DNA from: Pseudorhodobacter aquimaris
Lineage (GTDB): Bacteria; Pseudomonadota; Alphaproteobacteria; Rhodobacterales; Rhodobacteraceae
DNA length: 64,000 nt
NCBI RefSeq assembly: GCF_001202025.1
Contig: NZ_LGHS01000070.1
Location: 1-64,000 of the forward strand
Direction of reading: 5' to 3'
Every line of letters starts with the position of its first letter. Positions within the stretch are counted from its first letter, which is position 1. A program made the translations under genes and the position numbers. This document shows positions 1-8,979 of this stretch, one piece after another. The notes beneath the pieces were generated by a model. The model made no database searches. It saw only the letters and a program-made list of their open reading frames with translations, and had not been told where the DNA came from.

Positions 1-477
1 GGATTATGGCGCTGGACCACGAGATCAAAGGCCGCGCAAAAACAGATGAAGCACCATCACGGCTTATGACGATCCCCGGAGTTGGGCCTATGTGTGCTAC
101 GACCATTCAGGCCTTTGCGCCACCAATGGAAGAATTTTCTAATGGGCGTGAGTTTGCAGCCCGGGTCGCGGGCTTGTACCAAGGCAGAAGTCGACCGGTG
201 GGCGACAAATCCTGGGTAGAACCTCAAAAATGGGGCAGCGCGATATAAGGCGGTTGCTGATCACAGGCGCGTCGTGCGAATGCACGCCTCTGGCGTGATG
301 GCCGTCATCCGTTGGACCATCCGGAAAGGCCCACCACCTGGATCATGGCGTGCCAAGATGCTGGCGCGCAAGCCTCGGATGCTGGTGGCGACTGCATTGG
401 CAAACAAGCTTGCCCGTACTGTTTGGGCGTTAATAACCACAAAAGAGAACGATCGAATTCCACCGCTGGCTGCATAA
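1..477 (+). pseudogene. IS110-family transposase, C-terminal fragment with frameshifts
   Basis: This is the C-terminal Transposase_20-type part of an IS110-family transposase. The conserved IPGVGP motif is read in frame 3 (6-170), then LVPRQKSTGG and SKMGQRDIRRLLITGA in frame 2 (173-296), then MAVIRW and the LARKPRMLVATALANKLAR tail in frame 1 (to 477). Three reading frames over 470 bp mean at least two frameshifts, one near 170-173 and one near 296-299, so no functional protein can be made. The N-terminal DEDD domain is outside the window. Translating each segment separately restores the family pattern well, so decay looks fairly recent. Identification rests on recognised family motifs, not on a search. 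Confidence 0.8.
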
Positions 478-735
478 GCTTTGCACCATGCGTTGGAGTA
501 AACCGGCAATGTGAGAAGGGCGAAGGAGAGTAAGGAACAACGGTCATAAGACGGGGTTGGGAACACCAGATAGAAGCCAGGAGCTTTGTGCTCGCATCAA
601 CGATTTGGACCCATCCACGGACACCATACAGGCCAGCGGCGTGTGAAAGCTGCATATATAGGCCGGACACACGACTGCACTGATCACATGTTCTGAGCAA
701 TCTGAAAAACTTCTTGCATTGAAAGGGGCATCCAC
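1..735 (+). mobile_element. Degraded IS110/IS1111-type insertion sequence, right part
   Basis: The window opens inside an insertion-sequence relic. It holds the 3' part of an IS110-family transposase gene (to about 477) and then roughly 250 bp of non-coding sequence that resembles, from memory, the long non-coding right end of IS1111-type elements in Rhodobacteraceae. The likely element end is near the AAGGGGCATCCACACA stretch at about 721-736; I cannot fix it because the left end lies outside the window. In active relatives a non-coding end of the element encodes the RNA that guides target choice, so any such RNA here would lie at about 480-730. Confidence 0.65.
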
Positions 736-944
736 ACACGGGTTCCATAATCCGCGGTGTCGACACGCGGCATTGGGCTGGGAAAGCCCCGTCGCTTTTT
801 AACGGAAATTGGCCTAAAGGGGTGTTTGGTGCAGCAAGAAACACTGACAACCCCAGTCCCGATAGACCGGGGAAGGTTTGACGTTGGAAGCCCCTAAGCC
901 TGCCATCGGAGCCTTGGATTACCGGCGCTTTTAAACGATAAATG

Positions 945-977
945 ACAAAGACCTGCCGCGCCTTATGCGACAGGTCT
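945..977 (-). terminator. Hairpin terminator after the small gene
   Basis: AGACCTG at 949-955 is complementary to CAGGTCT at 971-977, giving a 7-bp stem. Read on the minus strand the stem is followed by TTTGTCATTT. This suits a weak intrinsic terminator 70 bp downstream of the stop codon of the small minus-strand gene at 1048-1194. Confidence 0.45.
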
Positions 978-1047
978 GATTGCGTCAAGCCTTCACCAAG
1001 CGGAATGCATCAGCGATTCGTCCGGCCTTTTGCGCTTGTTCTAAGGT

Positions 1048-1194
1048 CTAAATCTTAGGATTTCCGAGCCGACTCAATCGGAATGCCCGTGAAATGTTTT
1101 TGTCGACGCGAACGGTAATCTTGCCATCCACGGCCTGTCCAACCTGAAATCCCTGAATTGAAATATAGCTGCCCAATGTGATGGTCCGTAGCAT
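1048..1194 (-). CDS. Small conserved-looking protein of unknown function, 48 aa
   Basis: This 48-residue reading frame is too short for most ORF lists. The protein begins MLRTITLGSYISIQGF and ends RLSRLGNPKI. It is basic, has no membrane segment and has alternating hydrophobic residues that would suit a small beta-barrel. The start is supported by a strong ribosome binding site, GGGAGGAAACG directly before ATG (1194 reading down), and a hairpin with a T-rich tail follows 70 bp after the stop. I have a vague memory of similar MLRTITLG proteins in other Rhodobacteraceae but cannot name a family. It stands alone between the IS remnant and mutT. That it is a gene is likely; its function is unknown. 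Confidence 0.6.
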   Translation of the reverse strand: MLRTITLGSYISIQGFQVGQAVDGKITVRVDKNISRAFRLSRLGNPKI

Positions 1195-1299
1195 CGTTTC
1201 CTCCCAAAAACGCTAAGACCTTAATTTACTCTGAAAACTGTTAACGTCCAGCAACAATACTGCCTATACGTGTGTATTAGTGCCGCAGGTGAGACATTT

Positions 1300-1698
1300 T
1301 TACAGCCAATCGCGCAGAATTGGGATCAGGGGGATGTCTGCGGGGGGCATCGGGTATTCTTTCAAGGCTTCGGGGCGGACCCATGCAAGCCGCTGGCCCT
1401 CACGCCCTGATGGAATTCCTTGCCATTTGCGGCAGGCAAACAGGGGCATCAACAGGTGAAACTCGGGGTAGCTGTGGCTTGCGAATGTCAGCGGGGCAAG
1501 GCAAGAGGCCCATGTGTCGATGCCCAGCTCCTCTTGCAATTCGCGGATCAGGGCGACCTCGGGCGTTTCGCCGGGATCGACCTTGCCCCCTGGGAATTCC
1601 CACAGGCCGGCCAAGGACTTGCCCTCGGGGCGTTGCGCCAACAGGACGCGGCCGTCAGGGTCAATCAGGGCGACGGCGGAGACGAGAATGATTTTCAT
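1300..1698 (-). CDS. mutT: MutT-type NUDIX hydrolase (8-oxo-dGTP diphosphatase)
   Basis: A 132-residue NUDIX protein of the length usual for MutT, which hydrolyses 8-oxo-dGTP to the monophosphate and so keeps oxidised guanine out of DNA. The NUDIX box GX5EX7REUXEEXGU is plain: GGKVDPGETPEVALIRELQE runs into ELGI at about residues 37-60. The start MKIILVSAVAL is typical of the alphaproteobacterial form, although no strong ribosome binding site precedes it. It lies 67 bp downstream of argJ on the same strand and is probably the last gene of a parvulin-argJ-mutT operon, an order I recognise from other Rhodobacteraceae next to secA. Another NUDIX substrate is possible but less likely. Confidence 0.9.
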   Translation of the reverse strand: MKIILVSAVALIDPDGRVLLAQRPEGKSLAGLWEFPGGKVDPGETPEVALIRELQEELGIDTWASCLAPLTFASHSYPEFHLLMPLFACRKWQGIPSGREGQRLAWVRPEALKEYPMPPADIPLIPILRDWL

Positions 1699-1765
1699 AA
1701 GGGCTTTCTGATTGGGGGCCGGGGCGTAGACCCCGGCGCCCTGAAATATCGTTACTTAAATAGGA

Positions 1766-3142
1766 TCAAGACCGATAATCGGCGTTGATATCGATATAGG
1801 CGTGGGTCAGATCGCAGGTCCAAACCGATTTTCTGGCCTTGCCAAGGCCCATATCGACGCTGATCAGCAGCTCATCCTGTTTCATATAGGCCGAGGCTGC
1901 ATCTTCGGAATATTTGGGGCTGCGCCAGCCTTTTTCAGCTACCAGAAGGTCGCCAAAATGGATGGCCAGCTTGTCACGATCAGCCTGCGCGCCGGATTTC
2001 CCGATCGCCATAACAACGCGGCCCCAATTGGCATCCTCGCCCGCAATCGCAGTTTTGACGAGGGGGGAATTGGCGATGGCCATTGCGATCAGATGGGCGT
2101 CGCTGGCGTTTGCAGCACGGGTGACACGCACCTCAACCAACTTGGTGGCGCCTTCTCCGTCGCGGGTGACCTGTTTTGCCAGATCAAGCATGACGTCCTG
2201 TAGGGCCGCCTCAAATGCCTTGGTGACAGCACCCTGCAACGGGGCCGCGGCAGATTGGCCGGTGGCACACAGCAGCAGCGCATCCGAGGTAGACGTGTCG
2301 CTATCCACCGTGATCGCGTTGAAGGTGTCGTCCACATTGCGCGATAGCATCTTTTGCAGCGCGGCGGGCGCGATTTTGGCATCGGTAAAGATATAGACCA
2401 GCATGGTCGCCATATCCGGTGCGATCATCCCGGAACCCTTTGCGATGCCCGCAATATGGATCGGCCCGCCGTCGCCCTCGATGGTTGCAGAGGCACCCTT
2501 GGGGAAGGTGTCGGTGGTCATGATCGCCTGCGCTGCCATTTCCACCGCATCGGTGTTCAACTCGGCCACAAGCTCGGGGATGGCGGCTGTGATGCGGTCA
2601 TGGGGCAGGGGTTCCCCGATCACCCCGGTAGAGGATGAAAACACGCGCGAGGCCGGAACCCCAAGCGCCTTTGCCACCTCGCCCGTCACCGTATCAACCG
2701 ACTTTTGCCCCAAAGCGCCGGTAAAGGCATTGGCATTGCCCGAGTTGACAACAATCGCAGCCCCGGCCCCTTCGGGCACTTTCATGGCCAACTTGGCCTG
2801 ACAATCCAGAACACAGGCCGCACGGGTAGAGGATCTCGTAAACACGCCCGCCACTGCCGTACCCGGTGCCAGCCGTACCAGCATCACATCCTTGCGGTTC
2901 TTGTATTTCACCCCGGCCGCGGCCGCCGCGAATTCGACACCTGCGATGCTGGGCAGAGCGGGAAAGCCGTCCTTGGGTGCCAAGGGAGAGATGGCGATGG
3001 ACTTGGTCTTGGGTGCGGGGACGCCTGTGGTCAGGGCCACTGCAGCGGCGGCATCCTGGATGCGCAGCTCCAGCTCTGCCTGCAGCGCCTTGTACTTTTT
3101 CTTCAGCTTCTTGGACTTTGCTTTCCAGTCGGTTTTGGCCAC
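1766..3142 (-). CDS. argJ: Bifunctional ornithine/glutamate N-acetyltransferase ArgJ with N-terminal extension
   Basis: ArgJ transfers acetyl from N-acetylornithine to glutamate (and in bifunctional forms from acetyl-CoA), recycling acetyl groups in arginine biosynthesis. The precursor cleaves itself before a threonine in the motif MATMLV; here this is Thr246, giving alpha and beta chains. The ArgJ core begins near residue 50 (SPLAPKDGF) and ends in the standard C-terminal AYIDINADYRS. The protein has 458 residues against about 400-413 usual, because of a lysine-rich start (WKAKSKKLKKKYKALQAELE) followed by an Ala-rich linker. The start is a GTG at 3142 with AAAGGGGG eight bases upstream, and I see no start codon nearer the core, so the extension is probably real. 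The parvulin gene is 27 bp upstream. Confidence 0.95.
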   Translation of the reverse strand: MAKTDWKAKSKKLKKKYKALQAELELRIQDAAAAVALTTGVPAPKTKSIAISPLAPKDGFPALPSIAGVEFAAAAAGVKYKNRKDVMLVRLAPGTAVAGVFTRSSTRAACVLDCQAKLAMKVPEGAGAAIVVNSGNANAFTGALGQKSVDTVTGEVAKALGVPASRVFSSSTGVIGEPLPHDRITAAIPELVAELNTDAVEMAAQAIMTTDTFPKGASATIEGDGGPIHIAGIAKGSGMIAPDMATMLVYIFTDAKIAPAALQKMLSRNVDDTFNAITVDSDTSTSDALLLCATGQSAAAPLQGAVTKAFEAALQDVMLDLAKQVTRDGEGATKLVEVRVTRAANASDAHLIAMAIANSPLVKTAIAGEDANWGRVVMAIGKSGAQADRDKLAIHFGDLLVAEKGWRSPKYSEDAASAYMKQDELLISVDMGLGKARKSVWTCDLTHAYIDINADYRS

Positions 3143-3169
3143 GATGACGCCCCCTTTGTTGGCTGGTGA

Positions 3170-4054
3170 TTAATCGAGCAATGTGTCGTTGCGCAGCAAT
3201 GCGGGGTCTAACCCGTCGCCGAAGCTTTCAACCGTTGCGGCATCCATGATGGATTTGATGTGGGCGGTGACGGCTGCCTGTTCAATCTCTGCGGCCAACT
3301 CCTCACGCATTTCGTCCAGCGGAGGGGCGGCCTTGATACGGGTTTCCTTCAACTCGATCAGGTGCCAGCCGAATTGTGTCTCAACCGGATCGGACACGGA
3401 ATTCACCTCCATCGCAAAGACGGCATCCTGAAAAGGGGCAACCATCATTCCTTCTGAAAACCAGCCCAAATCACCGCCATTGGCCGCAGCCCCGTCCGAG
3501 GAATGTTCTTTGGCCATGTCACCAAAATTCGCGCCCCCGTCGATCTGGGTCTTGATGGCTTTTGCCTCATCCTCGGTTTTCACAAGAATATGGGCGGCGT
3601 GGTATTCCTTGGTGCCGGCGTCATTTTCAAACTTGGCGTCATAGGCTTTTTGAATGGCGGATTCGGTAACGGCGCTGCCGGCTACCGTTTGTAAGGCCGT
3701 CCCCGAGAGGTAGCCACGCTGGTCGTTTTCCATCGCCAAAGTATCGCGCAGAGTGATCTTGTCGGTCATGCTTTGTGCAAGGGCTGCTTGCTGGATAAGC
3801 TGTTCCAGAATACCCTGAAACAGGGTCTCATCCGGAAGCGCCAGCAATTGCTGTGGAAGGTTTTCGCGCAACACGATCATATGACCCAGGGTAATATTCG
3901 TGCCGTTCACGCTTGCGACGACTGCGTTTGCCCCGCCTTCGGGCACGACGGCCGCTGGCGCTTCGGCGGGTCCTGCCTCTTGTGCGGCGACCGCGTCGGC
4001 CGAAAATATGGCGGAAACCGCGAAAATTGCCGCAAGAGTTACTGATTTACGCAT
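3170..4054 (-). CDS. Periplasmic parvulin-type peptidyl-prolyl isomerase
   Basis: A 294-residue exported foldase. Residues 1-24 form a Sec signal peptide (MRKSVTLAAIFAVSAIFSAD, cleavage probably after AVAA). A helical SurA/PrsA-like region follows, then a parvulin domain at about 152-245 with the typical AAHILVKTEDEAKAI, GGDLGWFSEG, PFQDAVF and QFGWHLIEL segments. It should catalyse cis-trans isomerisation of proline bonds in secreted proteins. The ATG has AAGGA eight bases upstream. It is divergent from secA across about 205 bp and heads the probable operon with argJ and mutT; the setting next to secA fits a role in folding exported proteins. No lipobox is present, so it is soluble in the periplasm rather than a PrsA lipoprotein. 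Confidence 0.9.
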   Translation of the reverse strand: MRKSVTLAAIFAVSAIFSADAVAAQEAGPAEAPAAVVPEGGANAVVASVNGTNITLGHMIVLRENLPQQLLALPDETLFQGILEQLIQQAALAQSMTDKITLRDTLAMENDQRGYLSGTALQTVAGSAVTESAIQKAYDAKFENDAGTKEYHAAHILVKTEDEAKAIKTQIDGGANFGDMAKEHSSDGAAANGGDLGWFSEGMMVAPFQDAVFAMEVNSVSDPVETQFGWHLIELKETRIKAAPPLDEMREELAAEIEQAAVTAHIKSIMDAATVESFGDGLDPALLRNDTLLD

Positions 4055-4159
4055 CTTTATTATCCTTAGGCTGGTGCTGCGCGGATACGCAACGTTGACT
4101 TGGGCCCCAGTGCCGCTTACATCGCGTGGGTCGTTGTAAGACGTGCCACCATTGGCTTT

Positions 4160-4185
4160 CCCCCTTATTTACGGAACCAAGGGGG
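4160..4185. other. Hairpin in the divergent secA/parvulin control region
   Basis: CCCCCTT at 4160-4166 pairs with AAGGGGG at 4179-4185 across a 12-base loop. It lies between the start codons of the two divergent genes and may be in the 5' untranslated region of secA. Function unknown. Confidence 0.3.
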
Positions 4186-4259
4186 GGCGGGCAAGGCCAG
4201 ACGCTTGCACGATCATGTCAGGAAGCCCTGATATGGCAGGAACGCGCCACGGAGAAAAC

Positions 4260-6956
4260 ATGCTGGGTATTGGAACACTTGCCAAAAAGGTCTTTGGAAC
4301 GCCAAATGACCGCAAGGTCAAATCGGTTCGCCCGCTGGTCGCCAAGATCAACGCGCTGGAGCCGGACTTCAAAGCCCTGACGGACGATGAAATCAAAGCC
4401 AAAACACATAGTCTTGCCGAGCGGGCGCAGGGGGGCGAAAGCCTCGATGCGCTTTTGCCCGAGGCTTTTGCCAACTGCCGCGAGGCTGCGCGCCGCGCCT
4501 TGGGTCTGCGCGCCTTTGATGTGCAGTTGAAGGGCGGGATTTTCTTGCATCAGGGCAATATCGCGGAAATGAAAACCGGTGAGGGCAAGACGCTGATGGC
4601 GACCTTCCCGGCCTATCTGAATGCGCTGGCGGGCAAGGGCGTGCATATCGTTACGGTCAACGACTACTTGGCCAAACGGGATGCCGAATGGATGAGCAAA
4701 GTCTACGGTGCCTTGGGGATGACCACCGGTGTTGTCTACCCCTATCAGCCCGATGATGAAAAGCGTGAGGCCTACCGCGCCGATGTCACCTATGCCACCA
4801 ACAACGAGCTCGGGTTCGACTATCTGCGCGACAACATGAAATCCTCGATCGAGGAAATGGCGCAGCGCGGGCATTTCTATGCCATCGTGGATGAGGTGGA
4901 TAGTATCCTGATCGATGAGGCGCGCACGCCGCTTATCATCTCGGGGCCGTCCCAAGACCGCAGCGAGCTTTATACGGCCGTTGACGCGTTGATCCCGCAA
5001 ATCCAGCCGGAACATTTCAAGCTGGATGAGAAAACCCGCAACGTGACCTATACGGATGAGGGCAACGAGTTCATCGAGGAGGCCATGCGCGAGGCGGGCC
5101 TGCTGCCCGAGGGGCAGAACCTTTATGATCCCGAAAGCACCACGTTGGTCCATCACGTCACCCAAGCTTTGCGGGCGCATAAGCTGTTCGCACGCGACCA
5201 GCAATATATCGTGCGTGATGGCGAGGTGATGCTGATTGACGAATTTACTGGCCGCATGATGCGCGGGCGGCGGCTGTCGGACGGGTTGCATCAGGCGATT
5301 GAGGCCAAAGAGGGTGTGGCGATCCAGCCTGAAAACATCACTCTGGCCTCCGTCACCTTCCAGAACTATTTCCGGCTTTACAATAAGCTGGGCGGCATGA
5401 CCGGCACGGCCAGCACCGAGGCCGAGGAATTCATGGAGATCTATGGGCTTGGCGTGGTCGAAGTGCCGACCAACCGGCCGATTGCCCGTGTCGATGATCA
5501 CGATCAGGTTTACCGCACCGCTGCCGAGAAATTCACAGGCGTGGTGAAGTCGATCAAGGAAGCCCATGAGAAGGGCCAGCCGATCCTTGTCGGCACCACC
5601 TCGATCGAAAAATCCGAGGCGTTGTCAGAGATGCTCAAGACCGAAGGCGTGCCGCATAACGTGCTCAACGCCCGCCAGCATGAGCAAGAGGCCCAGATCG
5701 TGGCTGATGCCGGTAAACTGGGCGCGGTGACGATTGCGACGAATATGGCCGGTCGCGGCACCGATATTCAGCTTGGCGGCAACGTCGAGATGAAGGTGCT
5801 GGAGGCGCTTGCCGCCGATCCTGAGGCCGATCCAGACGCATTGCGCACCCGTATCGCGGCGGAACATGCCGACGAAAAGGCCAAGGTCATCGCGGCAGGT
5901 GGCCTTTTCGTTTTGGCCACCGAGCGCCACGAATCGCGCCGGATCGATAACCAGCTGCGCGGTCGTTCGGGCCGTCAGGGCGACCCGGGGCGGTCCTCGT
6001 TCTTCTTGTCGCTCGAAGATGATCTGATGCGGATTTTCGGCTCTGAACGGCTGGATTCGGTCCTGTCCAAACTGGGCATGAAGGAAGGCGAGGCGATTGT
6101 TCACCCTTGGGTCAACAAATCGCTGGAAAAGGCGCAGGCCAAGGTTGAAGGTCGCAACTTCGACATCCGCAAGCAATTGTTGAAATTCGATGATGTTATG
6201 AACGACCAGCGCAAGGCGATCTTTAGCCAGCGGTTGGAGATCATGGAAGCCGATGATCTTTCGGAGATCACCGAAGATATGCGTCATCAGGTGATCGATG
6301 ATCTGGTTGACGACTTTTTGCCGCCAAAATCCTATGCCGACCAATGGAACGTTGAGGGGCTGCATGATGCGATTGTGGAGCAACTTGCACTGGATCTGCC
6401 GACCGTCGATTGGGCCAAGGAAGAGGGCGTCGATCAGGAATTGATGCGCGAGCGGATCTGCGAAGCCTCTGACGTCAAGATGAAGGAAAAGCTGGATGCC
6501 TTTGGCGATGAGGCGATGCGCAACATCGAAAAGCAGGTCTTGTTGCAGACGATCGATGCCAAATGGCGCGAGCATCTGTTGACGCTGGAGCATTTGCGCT
6601 CTGTCGTGGGGTTCCGCGGCTATGCCCAGCGTGATCCGCTGTCAGAGTATAAGACCGAGGGTTTCGGGCTGTTCGAATCCATGCTCAACTCTTTGCGGCG
6701 CGATGTAACGCAGCGCCTTGCGCAGGTGCGCCCGCTGACCGAAGAAGAACAGCGCCAGATGCTGGAACAATATCAGGCCCAGCAAGCCGCCACTGCGCAG
6801 GCCGCCAAGACAAGCCATGACGAGCCAGCGGCCAAAGTTGCAGCAAATGGGTTTGATGAAAACGACCCTTCGACTTGGGGCAACCCCAGCCGGAATGAAT
6901 CTTGTCCCTGTGGATCGGGGCTGAAGTTCAAGCATTGCCACGGAAAGCTGACATAA
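4260..6956 (+). CDS. secA: Preprotein translocase ATPase SecA
   Basis: SecA drives Sec-dependent preproteins through SecYEG with ATP. The start is set at ATG 4260 ([13 protein letters not shown]), preceded by GGAG at a usable distance; the open frame continues upstream to 4143 but that stretch is not SecA-like. The 898-residue length fits the family. Visible landmarks are the Walker A motif MKTGEGKT at about residues 104-111, the [15 protein letters not shown] Walker B region, [20 protein letters not shown], and the C-terminal zinc site [14 protein letters not shown] that binds SecB and lipid. A hairpin terminator follows. Its position beside a periplasmic foldase gene makes an export-related locus. 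Confidence 0.98.
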   Translation: MLGIGTLAKKVFGTPNDRKVKSVRPLVAKINALEPDFKALTDDEIKAKTHSLAERAQGGESLDALLPEAFANCREAARRALGLRAFDVQLKGGIFLHQGNIAEMKTGEGKTLMATFPAYLNALAGKGVHIVTVNDYLAKRDAEWMSKVYGALGMTTGVVYPYQPDDEKREAYRADVTYATNNELGFDYLRDNMKSSIEEMAQRGHFYAIVDEVDSILIDEARTPLIISGPSQDRSELYTAVDALIPQIQPEHFKLDEKTRNVTYTDEGNEFIEEAMREAGLLPEGQNLYDPESTTLVHHVTQALRAHKLFARDQQYIVRDGEVMLIDEFTGRMMRGRRLSDGLHQAIEAKEGVAIQPENITLASVTFQNYFRLYNKLGGMTGTASTEAEEFMEIYGLGVVEVPTNRPIARVDDHDQVYRTAAEKFTGVVKSIKEAHEKGQPILVGTTSIEKSEALSEMLKTEGVPHNVLNARQHEQEAQIVADAGKLGAVTIATNMAGRGTDIQLGGNVEMKVLEALAADPEADPDALRTRIAAEHADEKAKVIAAGGLFVLATERHESRRIDNQLRGRSGRQGDPGRSSFFLSLEDDLMRIFGSERLDSVLSKLGMKEGEAIVHPWVNKSLEKAQAKVEGRNFDIRKQLLKFDDVMNDQRKAIFSQRLEIMEADDLSEITEDMRHQVIDDLVDDFLPPKSYADQWNVEGLHDAIVEQLALDLPTVDWAKEEGVDQELMRERICEASDVKMKEKLDAFGDEAMRNIEKQVLLQTIDAKWREHLLTLEHLRSVVGFRGYAQRDPLSEYKTEGFGLFESMLNSLRRDVTQRLAQVRPLTEEEQRQMLEQYQAQQAATAQAAKTSHDEPAAKVAANGFDENDPSTWGNPSRNESCPCGSGLKFKHCHGKLT

Positions 6957-6980
6957 GACTGGCATCACATCATGAGGGAA

Positions 6981-7008
6981 GGGGGGGCAGCATTTACCGC
7001 CCCTTTTT
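6981..7008 (+). terminator. Probable secA terminator
   Basis: A G-run and GCCCC at 6999-7003 form a short GC stem around AGCATTTACC, followed by TTTTTCTT. It is 25-50 bp after the secA stop codon. Confidence 0.6.
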
Positions 7009-7128
7009 CTTATCTTTTGATGCATTATCCTTGATATTGTCGCGACATGCTGGAGGCGCCCCTTATTCGCGCCACGCCCTTGCCTTGCTTTGCCCTGAGG
7101 CTGGGCTGTAGCGGTGGGGGGCTTGAAG

Positions 7129-8013
7129 ATGGATATGAAACGTAAACTGGCACTGGCGATTTCTGCTCTTGCTGTCACGATTGGTGTTGCAGGGCTGCTG
7201 CATAACGATTCTAGGCACAGCGTTGAAGCGGCCAGTAAGATTGATCCACAGTCGGTGACGACGCTTGCCGCCAGTCTGGACACTGTGGCAGTGCCCCCTG
7301 CGCGGGTGATGCCAGTCGCTGCTGTCCCCCCGCCCGAACTGCTGCGCCCGCCTGCCGCCCCAAGCTGTCCGGTCACGTTGGATGTGATCGCCGGCCCTGG
7401 CGCCGCGCTGGGGTTGACCTTGACCGCCCCTTGTCATGCTTCAGAGCGGGTTGTGCTACGTCATGGTGGATTGGCTGTGACGGCTATGACCTCGGCAAGC
7501 GGCATGCTTTTTACCTCATTGCCGGGCATGGAGCCGGATGGAGAGGTGACCGTCCAGTTCAAGGATGGCGGACGTATCCGAGGCGCAGAGCCTTTGCCCA
7601 ATCTGGGGCTGTACCGCCGGTTTGCATTGCAGTGGGTTGCTCAGGACCGCTTTGATCTGGTCGCATATGAAAACGGTGTGCGTTCTGCCCATAAGGCGGG
7701 TGGGAACATGTCTGACACGGCCAAAAACGGCGGGTATCTGACTGTGCTGGGTGATGCGACCACGCCGCTGCCTATGCAGGCTGTCATTTATACTTTCCCG
7801 CTTGGTCGAGACATTTCGGTTGAACTGGCGATTGAGGTTCTTGTGACGGATCGGACCTGCAACCGTGAATTGCTGGGCGAGATATTGCTGAGCGAAGCAG
7901 GAGTGGTGAGCAAAACCAATCTGACCATGGCAACGCCATCCTGTGATGCAGTTGGTGATATGTTGGTTTTGGCCAATCCGTTGCCTGAGCTGAGGGCCGT
8001 ATCATCCAGATAA
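7129..8013 (+). CDS. Membrane-anchored or secreted protein downstream of secA, unknown function
   Basis: A 294-residue protein with one N-terminal hydrophobic segment (LALAISALAVTIGVAGLL), read as a signal anchor or signal peptide. A Pro/Ala-rich linker follows to about residue 85, then a compact domain that opens CPVTLDVIAGPGAALGLTL and contains three further cysteines (in PCHASE, RTCNRE and PSCDAV). Homologues in Rhodobacteraceae are often labelled translocase, apparently only because they sit next to secA; nothing in the sequence supports translocase activity. Starts at GTG 7114, ATG 7129 or ATG 7135 are possible; 7129 has a G-run about eight bases upstream. It is convergent with radC. Confidence 0.75.
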   Translation: MDMKRKLALAISALAVTIGVAGLLHNDSRHSVEAASKIDPQSVTTLAASLDTVAVPPARVMPVAAVPPPELLRPPAAPSCPVTLDVIAGPGAALGLTLTAPCHASERVVLRHGGLAVTAMTSASGMLFTSLPGMEPDGEVTVQFKDGGRIRGAEPLPNLGLYRRFALQWVAQDRFDLVAYENGVRSAHKAGGNMSDTAKNGGYLTVLGDATTPLPMQAVIYTFPLGRDISVELAIEVLVTDRTCNRELLGEILLSEAGVVSKTNLTMATPSCDAVGDMLVLANPLPELRAVSSR

Positions 8014-8058
8014 AAAGGCGCTGATAAATAGGCCTCAGCTATCTCTGGTGGTCGTCTG

Positions 8059-8823
8059 CTAAAGATAGCCGCTGGCCCGAAAGCTAAGTTCCCGCTCTTT
8101 TCCGATAATCAGATGGTCGTGCAATGTGACGCCCAGAACCTGTGCTGCATCCTGTATCTGGCCGGTTATAAGGATATCCGCCTCTGATGGCGTAGGGTCA
8201 CCGGATGGATGATTATGCACCAGTATCAGGGCGCTGGCGTTCAGCTCCAGGGCGCGCTTTACCACTTCACGAGGATAGACAGGGACATGGTCCACCGTCC
8301 CCCGCGCCTGTTCCTCATCTGCGATAAGCACGTTCTTACGATCCAGAAAAAGTATGCGGAACTGCTCTGTTTCCCTATGCGCCATGGCGGTGTGACAATA
8401 GTCCAGCAGTGCATCCCACGAGGATAGAACAGCCTTGTTCATGACCTTCGCCCGCATCATACGTTGAGCAGCCGCTTCTACAATCTTCAGCTCTTGCACC
8501 ACGGCACTCCCGACACCTTGTACCGTGACCAATCGCGCAGACGGTGCGGTCACAACCCGGTTGAAATCGCCAAAGGTATCAAGCAACCGGCGCGCCAAAG
8601 GCTTCACATCCTGTCTGGGAATGGCGCGGAACAAGACCAGTTCCAAAAGTTCATAATCAGGCATAGCCGCCGCCCCGCCCTCCATGAAGCGGGTGCGCAA
8701 GCGTTTGCGGTGATCTGCAAGATATGACGGAACCTTACCCGAAGGGGGTATCACGACCACTGCTTCATCCATTTCGGGAAACAGCGGCAAGGAGGCTTCT
8801 TGAAAGGCGCGGTTCTGGCTCAT
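8059..8823 (-). CDS. radC: RadC/JAB-domain protein
   Basis: A RadC-family protein of about 254 residues. The N-terminal half has a helix-hairpin-helix region (LVTVQGVGSAVVQEL) and the C-terminal half is a JAB1/MPN-like metalloprotease fold with the metal motif HNHPSGDPTPSEAD. Despite its name, a role of RadC in DNA repair is not established. Start choice is uncertain: ATG 8844 (MAWHYLGMSQ) or ATG 8823 (MSQNRAFQ); neither has a good ribosome binding site, and 8823 gives an N-terminus more like relatives. It is on the same strand as dnaJ but separated by a strong terminator, so it is probably transcribed on its own. Confidence 0.88.
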   Translation of the reverse strand: MSQNRAFQEASLPLFPEMDEAVVVIPPSGKVPSYLADHRKRLRTRFMEGGAAAMPDYELLELVLFRAIPRQDVKPLARRLLDTFGDFNRVVTAPSARLVTVQGVGSAVVQELKIVEAAAQRMMRAKVMNKAVLSSWDALLDYCHTAMAHRETEQFRILFLDRKNVLIADEEQARGTVDHVPVYPREVVKRALELNASALILVHNHPSGDPTPSEADILITGQIQDAAQVLGVTLHDHLIIGKERELSFRASGYL

Positions 8824-8938
8824 ACCGAGATAGTGCCACGCCATGGTAAACTAAGTGTTAACGGGATCAGGCGGCCCAAAAGAAAACATCCGCTGCGCCA
8901 GCAGGATATAACCGGCAGTCGATCTGTGCCCCGGTAGG

Positions 8939-8973
8939 GCAAAATGCGGAGGGTCGATCCCTCCGCATTTTGC
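8939..8973 (-). terminator. Strong terminator after dnaJ
   Basis: A perfect 15-bp stem: GCAAAATGCGGAGGG (8939-8953) and its complement at 8959-8973, with loop TCGAT. The A/T-rich stem base would allow termination in either direction. It lies a few bases past the dnaJ stop and closes the dnaK-dnaJ transcript. Confidence 0.85.
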
Positions 8974-8979
8974 AGCACC

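Noticed and set aside
305-988. 227-codon open frame on the minus strand over the IS relic
   Set aside because: Runs antisense through the transposase remnant and its non-coding end; no family text.
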